Of a DNA stretch of 64,000 bases, positions 1-13,700 are shown one piece after another. Position numbers and translations under genes: made by a program. The first letter of the stretch is position 1. Every line of letters starts with the position of its first letter. Origin of the DNA: Knoxdaviesia capensis (lineage: Eukaryota > Ascomycota > Sordariomycetes > Microascales > Gondwanamycetaceae); contig LNGK01000005.1 in NCBI GenBank assembly GCA_001510575.1, positions 3,929,795 to 3,993,794 on the forward strand, in the 5' to 3' direction. The notes under the pieces are model-generated. The model saw nothing but the letters and a program-made list of their open reading frames with translations. It was not told the DNA's origin and did no database searches.

Positions 1-128
1 AGGTGCGCCAGCCGTACTGGCGGCTGTACAACGACGCCTATGTTCACGCGGCCGATTCGATGGTGCCGTATTATCCCAACCTCGACGAGGAACGCATCGA
101 TCGGCCGGAGCTTGCCATTATTCTTTGA
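1..128 (+). CDS. C-terminal 41 codons of an unidentified protein (partial)
   Basis: An open frame enters from the left edge (first full codon at 3) and stops with TGA at 126-128. The encoded tail is rich in Tyr, Asp and Pro and ends in PELAIIL. Codon third positions are mostly G/C, as in the certain genes further right, and unlike the DNA that follows. This supports a true coding end rather than a chance frame. I do not recognise the family from 41 residues. No intron signal is visible in the part present. Downstream, composition switches at once to T-rich and CT-repeat DNA (161-182), which fits a 3' untranslated region. Confidence 0.6.
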   Translation, partial: VRQPYWRLYNDAYVHAADSMVPYYPNLDEERIDRPELAIIL

Positions 129-3015
129 GCCAGCCAGCTTGTGTTTCTTTTTTGTTCTTTCCTTCTCTCTCTCTCTCTCTCTGTCATAGTCTGCGTGTTC
201 CCTGGATATCTGAATAATCTCGGACTGCTGTTTTTTTCTTTTCTTCACTTACTTTGGGAAGGCGAACTGGGCGGTTGCTTTAGAGAAATGGGATCTGGGG
301 TTTTGTTACTGTTGTCTTCAAGTATTCTGTGTTAATCAGTGTGTATCTAGCGGTTCTGGTGGTACTCATTTCCCCTGAGTTCTTTGTTTCTCAACCAAAA
401 TGTCTTCCAGTGATAGACTTCATAATATGAGATAATTGCCAACTACACTAACGGCATGCATGTACTTGTGGTGGTGCCACAGAAATCTGCGGCCGTGATC
501 AAGGCCTGGTGTTAGGGTTAAACCCCATATTGAACGGGCACTTCCCTCTCCCGCCTGATGCCCAACATGCATGTCTACGACGTGTTTTGCAGGTCATTCT
601 AGCGGCGGAAAACGCTATGTACTATGGCAAGGCACCCTGGAACACGGGCGTCAAAGCTGCAGATATGCAGGGCGTCGTCGCGAGAGGCGGTCAAAAGGCC
701 CTTTTGCATTCCTTGGCAGCGGACAAGATGGCCAAAAGCAGGGGATGAAGACGCCGTTCAAGGATTGGACGTAGTCGCCATCATGGCGTGCGCTCTTAAA
801 TGAGGACGAGAGTACTCTCTGTCTGTGGTGGTTGGGTGCTGTTGTGGGCAGCACAGCATCGCATCATCAGCTCGACAGGTATCAACCCTGCTGTCGGACC
901 GCAATCGGCTCGATTCCCCGATAGACGATCGCCAGCACGATCGCCGTGCAAGTGCGTATCGTGTGCGCGATTTGAGCTGTCAGGGTGGAGGTCAGTCCGA
1001 TGAATGTCCGTGTGCTATTAGCATCAAGGCTGGGTGCTGGTTCTCGCGGGGGGGGGGAGAAGGCGTCTGTCCGGGTCCTGAAACCTGGTGATCTTCGCTG
1101 GAATACGTGATTTCGGGAGCTGTGCCATCACAGGTGACGGCTGCACTCCGCTCGCACGGCCTGGAAGGCAGACTTGTCATGTACTCGGCCTTGGGGGTGC
1201 TAGTGATTTCATTTCTGTCTACCGCATGTCGACTCTGCCGACAGGTGAGACCACGATGGCCCTTCTCCTCATGTATCCAGCGTAGCATCTGGGAATTCTT
1301 CATGGCCAAGTTCCATTCCTGCGCTGTGCAGGACCGAGTGACAGCACACACATGCAGACGCCTCTCTACCAGAGACATGCTCCCCTCCCATCAAGCTACG
1401 CCGGTTTGAGCGGGCTTGACTCTCTTTCCTCTTGCTGTCAGAAAAATATCGCACGACAAGGCGTGTAGTGGTGAAACATGAAATAAGACAGAAGCAGCAG
1501 ATTCTTCTGGAAAGGATCGCTTGGGAAGCACACCAGGCGACGACGTGAAGTGAAAAGACACACAGTGGCATCTGGCAAAGGGATGGCAAATTTACACACA
1601 CACTCTCTCTCTCTCGCGGGCAGGGTGGCGCAGCTTTGCAGGTGAGGAGGAGCAAGACACACGGAAGAGACAGAGAATCCATCAACTAGAACTGTGTGAC
1701 TGAGTTCTTCCCCCATCGGACGGTCACAGGAAGAACTGCCGTTCCAGGTGCAAAATGCCAGTGGCGGTCCGGGGCTTAAAATGGCGTTTGAGGACGGACT
1801 GGTCAAACATCCACCAAGTGACACTCATATACAATGAAAGTTGCCCGAGAGAGAGAGAAAAGGGGTCAAGAGAAGAAAGCAGAGACTTGAGGATCTATCT
1901 ATTCCGGGGCGTTTGGACTCCTGTCAGGTTCATTGTCGGCGTGAATGCCGCGAGATTCCCATTTCCTGGCGGCCCTGGTCAGAGGGGCGTTTGTTTCTAT
2001 CGTGGCGGCGGACCCTGGGGAGCGGTGATTTCGCTGGGGCAGGTTTTGTCTGCCGGATTTAGATGAAAGTGACACGGGCGGGAGACTTGGGAAGAGAAAG
2101 ATGAAAGCACTCCAAGCGGCCGGCCTGGCTATGGCTTCAAGAGATCGTCATTACGAGTTTCATTCCCACTCAGTGTCTCGGTTCGCACGGCACTAGCAAG
2201 CAACTTGACGGCTACAGATGACGGAGCGGCATCAAAGGAGAATGTGTGTACTGTATATCTCCTATACAGGTTGGTCAACTTCGACAGCGCGGGTGCAGAG
2301 AGACATGGGCCAGGTCTGGCTGGCTCGATGGGGGCGAAATAGAGATCATGGACTCTGCCACAGTTGCACAGTATTGCATCCTCCGGACTGTCTCACCCCA
2401 AGTCTCCTCTGCATACAGCCGTAAAGGCTCTAGCACCGTCACCGGCTTCTCCTGATAGGGTAATAGCGAGAATCACAGAGTGGGACCTCGACTCGGGCCA
2501 AGGAATTGAGCTGGGGCCACGCGTAAGTCAACAGTTGGATGACAGCGCACAACTGGTTGGGGAGAGAGAGAACGCCGAAGTGGAGAGGGCGTGTGCATAC
2601 TGCAGAAAAAGCAACATGTCACTTTCTGTTCTTTTCCTGTGACGGCTCTACGAGAAGGCAAAAGTGTCGCCCTGGGCTCTCCCCGCCTCTTGGTCCGAAA
2701 TTCGGGCACACACACACACAGAGAGAGAGAGAGGGGGGGGGGCGTTGTGTCTTATCAGAGCAGGTGGTGGACTGTCACTTGCCGGTTGCACGGGCTCTAG
2801 GCCTCTGGAGAGAGAGTGGCGGGCTACGATTGATTATGGAGGATTCCCGTAGCTCTCTTGTGGACTGCTGTCAACTTTCAGCACGTCTCAGACATGACGA
2901 CAGGAGAAGAGCCGAAGCCAGGCCGTGACGGGGGGGCAGAAGAGAAGGGAAGACAGACTACAAACCATGAATGGCCTGAGACTGCGAGACAGACAGTGAA
3001 GGAGGGGTGTGTACA

Positions 3016-3240
3016 GAAAGAGAAAAGGAGGGAGGGAGAGGGAGAGAGAGGGAGGGAGAGAGAGAGAGAGAGACAGTGTCAGAGAGCGATAGACAGATAG
3101 AGAGGGAGAGAGGGAGAGAGAGAGAGAGAGAGAGGGAAAGAGACAGTGTCAGAGTCAGAGAGAGATAGAGAGAGAGAGAGACAGATAGAGAGAGAGAGAG
3201 AGGATGAGGAGGAGAGGAGAGGGGACGGGAAGAGAAGGGA
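3016..3240. repeat. GA-rich microsatellite with internal duplication
   Basis: About 225 bp of almost pure purine (AG/GGA units) on the + strand. It is interrupted by two copies of a block holding GACAGTGTCAGAG (near 3071 and 3141), each followed by GATAGA and ACAGATAGAG elements. This suggests a roughly 70-bp unit was duplicated inside the simple repeat. The apparent Ser/Leu-rich protein on the minus strand is a by-product of the repeat. Confidence 0.85.
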
Positions 3241-3614
3241 TGACTTGAGGGAAAAACAAACCGAAGACACTGAGCAATGGCAAAAGGAATCAAAAACTGT
3301 GAGACCCTGGCGTATGCACTTCCACGGCATCCTGCAAGTGGCGGCGGCGGGTGCTCAGCACAGCAATTTTCCTAAGGAGGAAGCGCACACTGTGAGAATC
3401 TTGGCCGCGGGATGTCTGGATGTCTGTATGTACAGTCCTCTCCGGTAGAGGAGGTATTCCGGACCAGAAGAGAGAGAAAGAAGACAGCAGGAGGTGAAGC
3501 CGAGGTTCGGAGGGGTGATGGCGGAGACCCCAGCTTGGAGGCTGCAAAACAGGGCGTGTGAAAGAGTGGTCGGAGGCAGTTGGATATGAATGACGACGAT
3601 ATACTCAACATACA

Positions 3615-3631
3615 TACTGTACACTACAGTA
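3615..3631. repeat. TACTGTA/TACAGTA inverted repeat
   Basis: Two 7-bp arms, TACTGTA and TACAGTA, are separated by 3 bp and can form a hairpin. It is one member of a family of near-identical palindromes in this window (18221-18239, 20227-20250, 28685-28692, 30638-30660, 50635-50648, 57511-57528). Confidence 0.75.
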
Positions 3632-6600
3632 CTTAGCATAGAGACAGGATGAAGCCGGCAATCCTATACTGCCGGCCCTATATCACAGGTCGTATATATA
3701 AGGATTCCCAACCCGGAATAGGGACACCGCCAGGGACAGGGCATGTTAGGAGAGTCCCCAAGGGGATTGCGTGAGAGGGGGAGAAGAAGAAGGAGAAGAG
3801 AGAGGGGGAGAGAGGCAAGACAAAGCGGAAGAGGCGGAGTCGGGGAGAAGGAATAAGCACACGCACACACAAAAGGAACAACACCAACCAACAGCAAGAC
3901 GCGGTGTAAGTTGCTGCACGAAGCGCCGATCATGGTCCGAACGGGAATAGACGCCGAATACAAACGTTCCCCCCCCTCTTCCCCTACTCACCCTCCCGGG
4001 CCACACCCATTTTCCCCCTTTCATAGGCGTGTAGTAAACAGAGAGAGTAGCTGTAGGAAAAAAGAAAGCCCAAAAGCCGTTGCGTTTTTCCCTTCTCGTT
4101 TCCCCCCTCGGTGCTAGCTGGTCGGTTCTTTATCCTTTCTCGGACAGCCACGACAAAAAGAAACGTATAAAAAGAATTAAATAGATAAAAATGATAGAGA
4201 GAAAAAAAGAAGGGAAGCACTTAACCGTGTTTGGCATAGAACAAACGTTTCCTTTTTCCTTTTCCTAGTTTTTTTTCAAAAGGGCTGTCCCTAAATAGGG
4301 TAGAAACGTTTGGCCGATCGCTTACCCGATTTTGTTTATATAAACGTCCAAGCACACACTCCGGCGGGTATTGCGACGATCAGCTAGCTGAACAACACGC
4401 AAAGCGGATGGGATGAGCATACGAGACCCCGCGTAGGTACAGACTTGGTCCGCTACTCTTTTGTGTCTGGACTGCCCTGGCTGCGTAGCAGACGGTCCCA
4501 GAGACCCTCACTGACCCCAAGAGGTCCAGAATCCTCCCGGCCTTGGCTGCTACAGAGAGATAGAGATTTGCAGGACGCCATGGGCTGATATCGCAGGCCT
4601 AGAACAGCAGACACCAAGAGACCGTGTAAATGAAAGTGGACAAGCTTACTCTCCTCTTCCTGCCATACGCCAGTGGTCAGGCCGAGATACTCATCACGTC
4701 TTCAACTCTCGGACCGCAGGTCTCGGGTCAAGTCATGTCCATCAAGTTGGCCAGGACGGATCCGCAAACGCAGTGTCTCCGGGATCGAAGTGCGTACCCT
4801 GTCGGTCCTGCACGGCAAGGAAGTGAAAATCAGCTCTGGCACCGTCGGCTGCTGGCATGGCTGGCCAGGTCCCTCCTCACCGGACGTGCCGCCGAGACCA
4901 CCCTTCGTCCTCTGTTGCTGCCCCCGCCCCACGAATATCAGGTCTTGAGTGGGACGAAGTGTCAAAAATGTGTACTGTAAATCACCATGGCTTTGACAGA
5001 TTCTTGTCTGGTGCTGTCGGGGGGTTTCAGAGATCCCCCAGACAATCTGCCGTTCAGATCCAAAGGCGCTGTGGCCACCAGCGCTCTCTTGACACTTCTC
5101 CGGATCTTCCAGAGGGAAGATCCGTCCTCTGCACGACAGTGTTCAGGGACAGCAAGAAACCCAGAGATCCAATCCACACTCTCGACCAGTCTCTTCCAGA
5201 TCTTCAATGCTCAAAAAGCATACAATATAAATAAGGGAATTCGGTCAATACGCCATGCTCAATTTACCCCTTGATAGTCCCCCCATTTCCGTCTTCCGTA
5301 TCACGGACATATCTTTATCTCTAGAGTGTTCCAAGCTCGACACATACGGAAGAAGGGAAAAGACCGCTTAGGCGCCACTCCCGTATGGCGTGGCGTAGCG
5401 GTCTGGACACACCCAACGATGAGGCCCGCCACATGAGACTCGATAAAGGTGAGGGTGAAGGCTGATACGAGTGGAGAGGTCCTAATCAACGGGATGTCTC
5501 TCCACCCGCAACATCGTGTGTCTTTTTGGAGGCGGAACTGGTGTCGACAAGCCCTCTACGGCAAGAGAGGAACGACACACTCGAGGAGCAGCAAAAGGAA
5601 GCAAAGGAAGTGAGACTCAAGCCTTGGCAGAAGAGGATATGTCTTCGTCTTGTCCCTTCAGTGACGGGACGTCAACGTACCGCTCTCGTGCCGATATGGA
5701 GGTTGGCTGTGTTAGTGACTGGCGAAGGGAGACAACGGAATCGACGTTTGAAAGTCTCACGTAGCTGTCTGTCCTCACAGTTGGGGGCGGGCCATCTCAG
5801 GAGGGCGGAGAGAAGTGGGTGAGGTGGTTGAGAGGCCGGACAGAAAGCATACATGCACCTCTCTCTCTCTCTCATCCCCTCCCTCGATAGCTTCTGGTCT
5901 TGCTCTCTGCACTCACTCACCTTCGACCCTGTGGCCAAACCCTAGGGCCAGTGACAGCCCCTGGGCAGAAACACGTCTTCCATCCGGATCATCCCTCGCT
6001 CACGACCACCACCACCACTTGCAAAACCCCCCCGCCATCCTTTTCGACGCAAAACTTAAGACACATTCCTTCACGTCCGCCTCTCTTTTCTCTCTCGCAC
6101 GTACTGGACACGCCCCCCTATCATCCTGTCTAGCCGGCTCAGGAACTGGCCACTCACTGGCTCCCTGGAAGATTTTTCCTGTTTCTTTTTTTCTTTTTGC
6201 CTCGCTACGCACGGCGTCACATCTGCTCTTGCGGATGTGAAAGATGGGAAACAGGTTGCATCCTCCGCTGTCCACACACTCTCTGGGCTGGCGCGACCGG
6301 GCTTCTTTCTCTAAGCGCTCTTTTTGGGATCCCCGAGCACAGAATGGTGCAGTGAGGGGGTGTATACACCTCAGCGGGCCAAACATGAGCGAACTTTTGA
6401 ATGGAGGGGGGAGGGGGGGCGTGTACAGTCACGTCGAGGGCGACGATCTCCCCAACAAACCCGGTGGCCACAGGAATATCCCCGTTTGTAGACTTAGGCC
6501 AGTGGGAGAGGGGGGAAACAGAAGACTCTAACGCCATCACGGGAGAACTGGGAACGAAAGCCGGCACCACCTACAGCATGCAGGAGGGGGAGAGAGGGGA

Positions 6601-9600
6601 ACATCCGTGAAAGGTCAAGTGGCGGGCGGGTGTCCTGGTCTCCCCTCCTTTCTGTCTCTCTACCTGCAGAAGTCAGACTCCCTTCCCCCCGTCTCGTCCA
6701 CTCAAAGGAGCCAGCGGTGGCCGGATCATGGCCTGCTTTCGTATCGAAGCAGGAGGGATGAGATCAATTGCGCAAGCCGAGAGAGCAGAAGAGGAAAAGC
6801 TGGTTATTCAATGTGCACTTTTCTAGGTCAGTCAGAGCCTAACGAGGCGTGCCCAACTTGCGTAAGGGATGGAAAAATGGGAGGGGGCGTGTGTACCGAG
6901 TCGATATCCAGTTTGCATCAGTGTCCACCCGACACACGCAGAGAGACACAGGCAGGACGACCAAGAGGAAGACCAAAGGACTACAGGCTGCGCGAGTTGT
7001 TTGAGGCGCCCGTGAGCCGAAGCGCCCGCGACCGATGCGTGAAAAAGAAAAGATGAAAAGAAGGAGTGTCACTAATCAGAAGATTAGCAACCTCAACAGC
7101 ACACATTCCGCACTTGACACTTGGCTTTTCCTTGGACGCCCGTACGGCCCGTTTGTCGATCGCTGCAGCTCCTCCCACACACACACACACACACTTCAAC
7201 CTGTCGATGCACTCCAGTTGGTGGTCCCGTGCCCTCCTCGCCCCAGGAGAGGGATGATGCCGCCGAGATGGAAAGCGGACGAAAAACGGTGAGAGAGGAA
7301 GTCAGTGGCACCGGCATCGTGCATGGGGGGGGATGGGGTGGTGGTGGGTGGGTGGGTGTACATGAACCTTCGTGCGGGTAACGGAGACAAGTCACCTGTA
7401 CGAGACTCCCCATCACTTGAGGTCTGGAGCTCTTCAAGGAGAATACGCGGATCCTCCAGGACACGTTCCAATATTGAATGAACCTGGGAGAGAACAGCAG
7501 CGAGGCAATGGGCCCTGAGGGAAACCGTATGGACGAGGGAGAGCGGGAACGACAGCAATCGATTCTCGCTCATTCTTCAGCAAGAAAACAGCCCACATCC
7601 GCCACCAGGCCATGTTCCTCCCTTGCTGGGTCGTCTTCCGTCTCTCTTTTCTTTTTTCTTCTCCTCCGCCTCCCTCTCGTTGCGTGCTTATTTTCAGACC
7701 ATGCAGTGTTAGTTAGGTTGGGTTGATCAGCACCAAGCAACACCCCGTCCACTTGAGGCTAAGACGCTGTGCCGGGATAATACCGTGGACGGTGGCGGGA
7801 CCTGACAGCCCAAAAGGAAGCAACAGAGACATAGAGAGAGTGTGTGTGTGCGTGTGCAAGAGAGAGAGGGAGAGAGAGGGAGAGAAAGAGAGAGAAAACA
7901 GCGCAGTCGACGAGATAGGCGGTCGACGATCAGGACGCTTGCGCAAGGACCTCGACAGCACGGTGATCACGGTGAGAGAAACTGGGTCGCCTTCCAGGCT
8001 CTCTCACTCCTCCACAGGTCCTGGCGGGGGAGGGGCATGAGAGGGGGGAGAGGAAAGGCCCGGTTGCGAGGCAAATGGGCCGAGAACTGTTCGGCGAGGT
8101 GTCCGGATCGATGCACTCACTATGGAGAGCCCGGAGATAGGTTCATAGTACTAGGAGACCCCCCCCCTCGCAGTACAGAGAGTGGGCAGTGACGATCACT
8201 TCCGGGTGAAGTCTGGCACTCTTGGAGAAGTCCCGTGAACAAAAAGCAGCGAAGGGATGATGATTGGACGAGAACCAGGCAAAAACGGTGGTGTCCAGGA
8301 ACAAAAAGAGCCGCCGAGAACCCCGACGACGACAGAGCCCGGACCAGGTGCCAGAGGGAAGATCACCGCCGTGGCGTAAAATGAAAACGAAACGGAACAC
8401 AGCCATGCAGAACGAAACAAAACCAAGAGACAGAAAAAAAAGGAAAGTAATTAAGGTTGGGTGTGGTGGGCTCGTATAGACTGAGAGCACAGAACAGGAA
8501 ACCAAACACAACGGCCGCGAGATAGAGTTGAGCAGAGGGAGAGGAGGGGTGGGATGAGTGCCCTCAACTAACCCAGGTTTCAGGTGAGCGAACGGAACGG
8601 ACAGGTCAAAAAATGTAATAATAAAAACCCAAAGTTTCGTTTGATGACGACAAAGAGAAAAAATAAAAGATTTGGCTCTTGGGCCGCCTGGGCCCTTGCT
8701 TCATGGGAGACTTGCTTTTTCCTCTCTGTGGTGGTGTGGGTGTTTCTTCATCTGGGCCAGGATGTTAAGGCTGGGCAAAGACAGAGAGAGGGAGAGAAAA
8801 GTCTCTTGTTTGCAGGATCGAGAGGGACACCGACGATCATCACGAACTGGGGGGAGCCCTCAGAGGAGTAATCATGGACGGGGGTGCGAGTTTGGGCGGG
8901 CAAGGAACGGACATCTCGCACCAGAGAGAGATCGACATCACGATATCAGAACAGCCGGCCGTTCTCGGCTCTTAATCCGCAGTATGGACTGTACTCCGTC
9001 CAATAGAGTAGTACAGCAACTGGGCTCTGGTGCCTAGCTCTCTCTTCCTTGCTTCCAGTTCACCCCTCCCCCCCTGGCCGGTCCATTCATGCAATCAACA
9101 GTCAGTGCCCGGTGACATATTACCACCTTAAGATTGTAAGGGTTCCGGGATATTCATGAAGCAAAGGCGGAGAGCCAGGACGAGACGGGCTGCGTGCAGA
9201 CAAAATAGCTAAAGAAAAGAAAAGTGGGTGCCCGTTAAGTCCGGATGGTCCCTGCACGATCTCTCCCCACCGACCCTCCATGCAGACTTTTGAAGAAAAA
9301 TGCTGGACCTCCGGGCCCCCCCGGCCAAGCCCCGGGAAGAGGCCGGGCTTGCGGAGAACGCAGGTTTAGAGAAGCACGTAAAAAAAAGAAAGAAAGCAAG
9401 AAAGAAAAAAAGCTAGGCTGCTACTTGCACAGCCTTCCTCTATGTGTCAGGACAGGGTCATAACATTGGCAGGTATATTTTCTGTTAGGGGGGAGGGGAT
9501 GGGGGGGGCCGAGCTCACGGCGGTACGATGCCGGCCTGAAATCGGAAAAAGGAACCACACACGACAGAAAAAGGAAAAAAAGCCGAGAGCTGCCACAACT

Positions 9601-10629
9601 GCACCACCGCACTTCTTGTTGTTCCTCTGTGCGTAAAATGCAGTGTAACCGGAGCTTTGGCGGCACAAATTGCAGGTTACAAACACTCCAGAGACCAAAC
9701 GCAGCTGGTGCACCAGAGACACACACCAGGCCGGCCTACCTTTTTTTTTTAAAAAAAAAAAAATTCTGTATCTCATCGGTCGGTGTGTCGCCGCTTTTTC
9801 GCTGTGTGACGTTGTATCTGTGTCGCCGTTACCTCTTTTTTTTTCAGACATTGTGCTCACAAGGCCCGCAAAGCAAGATTCAACGTCCAGCCTTGGCTGC
9901 GGAGGGAGATTGTGCCCTCCCGGCGCCAGCCATCCACCCACCACGTAGGAAGAAGAGCATATGGGATAGGCTGGAGGCTGAGTGGGCAGTGTCTGTCCCG
10001 GAACGAGATCGAGAGAGATGAAAAGCACGGGACAGACGTGGAGGGCAGATAATCAGGTCTACGGGCAGCGCTCGGATGTTTGTGCTAGCGGGCGGGCGGT
10101 CGATTGGCTTTTTTTTCTTTTTCTTTTTTGGGGGGGGCTGCAGATCGCCGGCAACCGACAGATCGTCAGGTCCAGAGGTAGGTCTCCGGGCGGGGAGAAG
10201 CACGGGGGGCGTGTGTGTCGAGGATGAATGTGGGATGAGATAGGTGAAAGCGACGTGATCAGATATCCAGAGATGTGCCCAATTGCAGCAGCAGGCATTC
10301 AACAGTCTCCGACGTCGCCATATCGGCGAAGCACAGCAGAATCTCCAGCCAAGACGGGCTCGCAGGCCCAAACACGGCGAGATGAGAACACGAGCAAAAA
10401 GGGCGATGGCAGTGTCGACGAAAAGCTCCGAGATGAGGTAACAGACCGGCAAAGAGAAACTTGTTCTGGCGATCCAATATAACGACTAGAGTCTGGCGTG
10501 TATTAGCCTGGGATGGGTTCGACTCACAGACTCTCTCCCACCCACACAGACCACACTTTCTTCACCGCCAGCTATACCGACCTGCGAGGTTGCTGCGCGC
10601 GCCGATATGGCGGCCGGGGCCCTGAGATT

Positions 10630-10752
10630 CAGAAAATGAAAATAATGAAAATAATGAGCATAATGAGAATAAAATAGAATAAAATAGAATTGAATAAGAT
10701 AAAATAGAATAAAATGTAAAGTTCAAAATCAAATTAAAATTAAAATTAAAAC
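10630..10752. repeat. A-rich AAAATAGAAT-type minisatellite
   Basis: About 120 bp of very A-rich, C-poor DNA on the + strand. It is made of degenerate units such as AAAATAGAAT, GAAAATAATG and TTAAAA, and is sharply unlike its GC-balanced surroundings. Shorter cousins occur at 12599-12625, 27778-27805 and 28356-28385 (there as TTTTA units). Confidence 0.75.
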
Positions 10753-13700
10753 ACCTGGAAACACCATGATAACGTTGTTTCGTTTTCCAGGTTTGGTTTC
10801 TCTGGGCTGGCGATATTAGGTGAGGAGGAGGCTGTGTAAACCGGTTGATGCGTTCCCACGGCCAGTAACATGGTTTCGTGGTGGTGTGGTGCTGTGTTCC
10901 TATGTCATATGTGCGTGTGATATCAGATTGAAGTAGGATGATCGGCCATTTTTGGTATCGACAGGCATCATTTTGCACTGACAGAGGACCATCGGGCTTG
11001 TCGATGGCAAAACAAGGCGTTAACAGGGGTGTTTAAGAGGGCAGGAAAAAAGTGTGTGTGTGCAGGTGTCCCTCAATCATCTCGTCTGCAAGTCCGGCCG
11101 GGAGACTTCAACCGACAGCGACATTTTGAATATCACTGATCCATGCGAATATCAGTGTATAACAGACACACATTATACGGTGTATCCAGCCCGCTGATGG
11201 AAAAAACCCCAAATATGACACCGCGTACATCCTCGTGGAGACTGCAGACAGAAAGGACGTGAAAGGGCAGCCGGCATAAAAGAAACACAGTAAGTAATGT
11301 CCCCGATTTAGATTAGCACGTTTGAGAAAACGGGGAGAATGCAGGTGCGCAGACTCAAGGTTTCTGGTGTCGCTTTTCCTTGCGTCTCTGCAGTGCGTGC
11401 ATCAAGCCCTATCAGGTCTGGTTTGGCCAGTCTGAAAAAAAGAAGGAAAAAAACCACGCTTGTACAAGTCGAGTCAGGCACGGAAAAGACACAATGGCTG
11501 TGCAGGTCGGTGGCATGTAATAGGTGCTCGGTCGCCTCAGGCGCAGTTGGCAGACGGGGAGCTGTGTTTCTGGTCCAAAAAATGCGATGTGGCGGGTGTC
11601 CAAGGGATGTGTGGCATTGCTTTTTTTTTTCTGCGTCGTTCCCCTTTTTTGCACGCAAGCCAGTGACGAAAGACGGTGGACGAGGGAGAGGAAGAAGGCG
11701 ATGGAAACATTGCAGCAGTTCGTCACACCCATGATAGCCAACCTAGTGAATAGCTTCACCCGGAGCGGGCCAATGCGTGGCCTTGGTGGATGGTCAGTTC
11801 AACACTTGTGTAAAACCTCTCTCAGGGGGCCCGAAGAGCAAAAAAAGGCAGACTCGGTTTTGTGGCCCCCCCCCCGGAATGCTGCAGACCGGGATCCGGC
11901 CCCTCTCGGACCAAGCTCCGGAGGATCCCGGACCTAGCTAGCAAGGAGAGATCTGTCCATCTATCAACGATCGGCCACCAGGACCGGCGGGCATTGTGCA
12001 GAACGCAGACACACACAGACTCCACGGCCGGATATCAACGGCCAAAAGGTCCGGGGGGGGAGAGGCGCTCAACGGATCCAAGAGGAGGGGCGCACGCTTG
12101 TGGCAAGACGGAGCCGAGGGGCGGAGGAAGAAGAGTCTCGCACTCATGTGGTGCTGTTTCTCATGTGTGCTGGTCGTCAGGGGCGTGAGAGTGTGATCAA
12201 TGAAGGACCTGAAGAGCCCGGCTGTAGGTCAGGCAACGGGAGGCAGAACCGCGTCGTGGATGTGTGGTGGTGAAGTGTGAAGTGTGAAGTGTGATGATAT
12301 TCACGTGCAGGGTTTTAGCCTGGTTTTTTCCCGGCCGCCAGAAAAGGGCAAGAACACGGCTCCAGGCACAACCTTCCCAAACCGGCAGGAAGGGTACCTG
12401 GATGTTCCTGGATCTGGGCGTTTTTCTACGGCCAGAAAAGCCGAGTCGCACGCGCCGCCGGCCTTAGTAATAGCGGCCCTTCCCAAGCCAGTACTCAACG
12501 GCGGCCGACTTTACAGGCAGTCCTGTTACAGTGCGTCTCTCGGTCCAATTCATACTGTCTGGCCACAGCAAAAAAACCCCGGATATCTCAAAAAAGAATA
12601 ATAATAAAATAAGATAAAATTTAAACAAAGAACCCCCCCTGGTCGCTTTTGTAACGCCGAACTCTGGCTCGCCGGCTCGCTCTGATTGGCTCGCCCCGAT
12701 ACGTGCCAGTTTACGGCTGCCCACAGCTGTCGAGATCGGAGCCCGGCTGTGGTCCTGCAATCTGCAGAAGCCCGGACGGGATGTACCTTTTTTTTTTGGG
12801 GCGATACTGTCCCGCACTGTAAGGCGTTCGCAGACCCTCACCACAGACGGTGCGAGAGCACGGGGGAAAAAGGGGGGCTCGCACCCCCTCGCGATACCGC
12901 CAGAAAACTTGCATCCTGTAAGTTGCATTACGGCTGGTACATTCTGGTCACCACACTTCGTATTTGCTTCCCGGCTGTGTTTCGTGTTTTCTCTGCGGGA
13001 CCCAGAGTTGCGCCGACGCTTTTTATCGGGTTCATGCGCCGCCTGCTGCGCTGCCCACGTTGGCGCGCGTTGCTGCACGCACGCTGCACGCTTCGCGACC
13101 GACACGGCCAACCCACACGCGGTCGAATTGTGTCATCCGCACTTCCCCGAAGCCCAAGAGACGGATGTCCAACATATCTTCTCATCGATGTCCCTCTATC
13201 GCGAGCGGTATCGGCGTGCGGCAGCGCGATTTCGGTTCTCCCGCCACGCAGGTTTCAGTCGAGGGGGACAAGTTGCTTTGTGTTCAGTTACACCTGGCGA
13301 GGATGGTCACGACGCGCCGCCGCCGCGCCGCACCACAGGCACAAGTGCCCATGCATCATCACCATGTGATTGATTAGATCGCAGGCCACTGCAAACTGCT
13401 GCGCCCTCTCGTGTGATGTCGGGGCAGATACTGGGTGGGGTGATGGATACGTGTAAATGCCGGGCCACTGTGGGTCGGGCCCTTGGTTGATCAACGAAAG
13501 GACACCCAGTCGGTTTCACCCCGTTTTCCAAATCCCGACAACCGCCTCTGCAGCGCAGAAGAACCCGCGGCGACGATGTCATTCTCACGTAGTTGGTGTA
13601 CGTGCGTACCGTGGCGGATGAGACAGCCCCGCAAGCCGGCCCCGGGTTCGCACAATGCGAAGAGCCGGGGGCATGTGCTGCATCGCAGGGTGGGCTTGAG

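Larger units (their letters stand above)
129..7000. other. Gene-poor DNA, segment 1
   Basis: No frame here has convincing coding character. The longer open frames are short, use weak starts or are made by GA/CT repeats. Visible content: a TTAGGGTTA element near 512; CT and GA runs (161-182, 1604-1616, 2721-2735); the large GA tract (3016-3240); a palindrome (3615-3631); TATA-like stretches at about 3698 and 4336; G-run plus CGTGT motifs at 6107-6118 (minus), 6413-6426 and 6883-6896. It may hold non-coding transcripts or promoters, but nothing in the sequence proves that. Confidence 0.6.

Noticed and set aside
2958..3330. Ser/Leu-rich minus-strand proteins over the GA tract
   Set aside because: Pure product of the GA microsatellite; no other coding evidence.
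9447..10452. Two minus frames of 190-193 codons
   Set aside because: They contain poly-Lys and similar runs from homopolymers, with no domain and poor codon bias.
10516..10525. GGTTCGACTC resembling a tRNA B box
   Set aside because: The flanks cannot form a T-arm stem and no A box or acceptor stem is present.
12464..13111. 215-codon minus frame
   Set aside because: Arg/Lys/Ser mixture without motif, weak start context and a poly-Leu/Phe run from T-rich DNA; judged chance.
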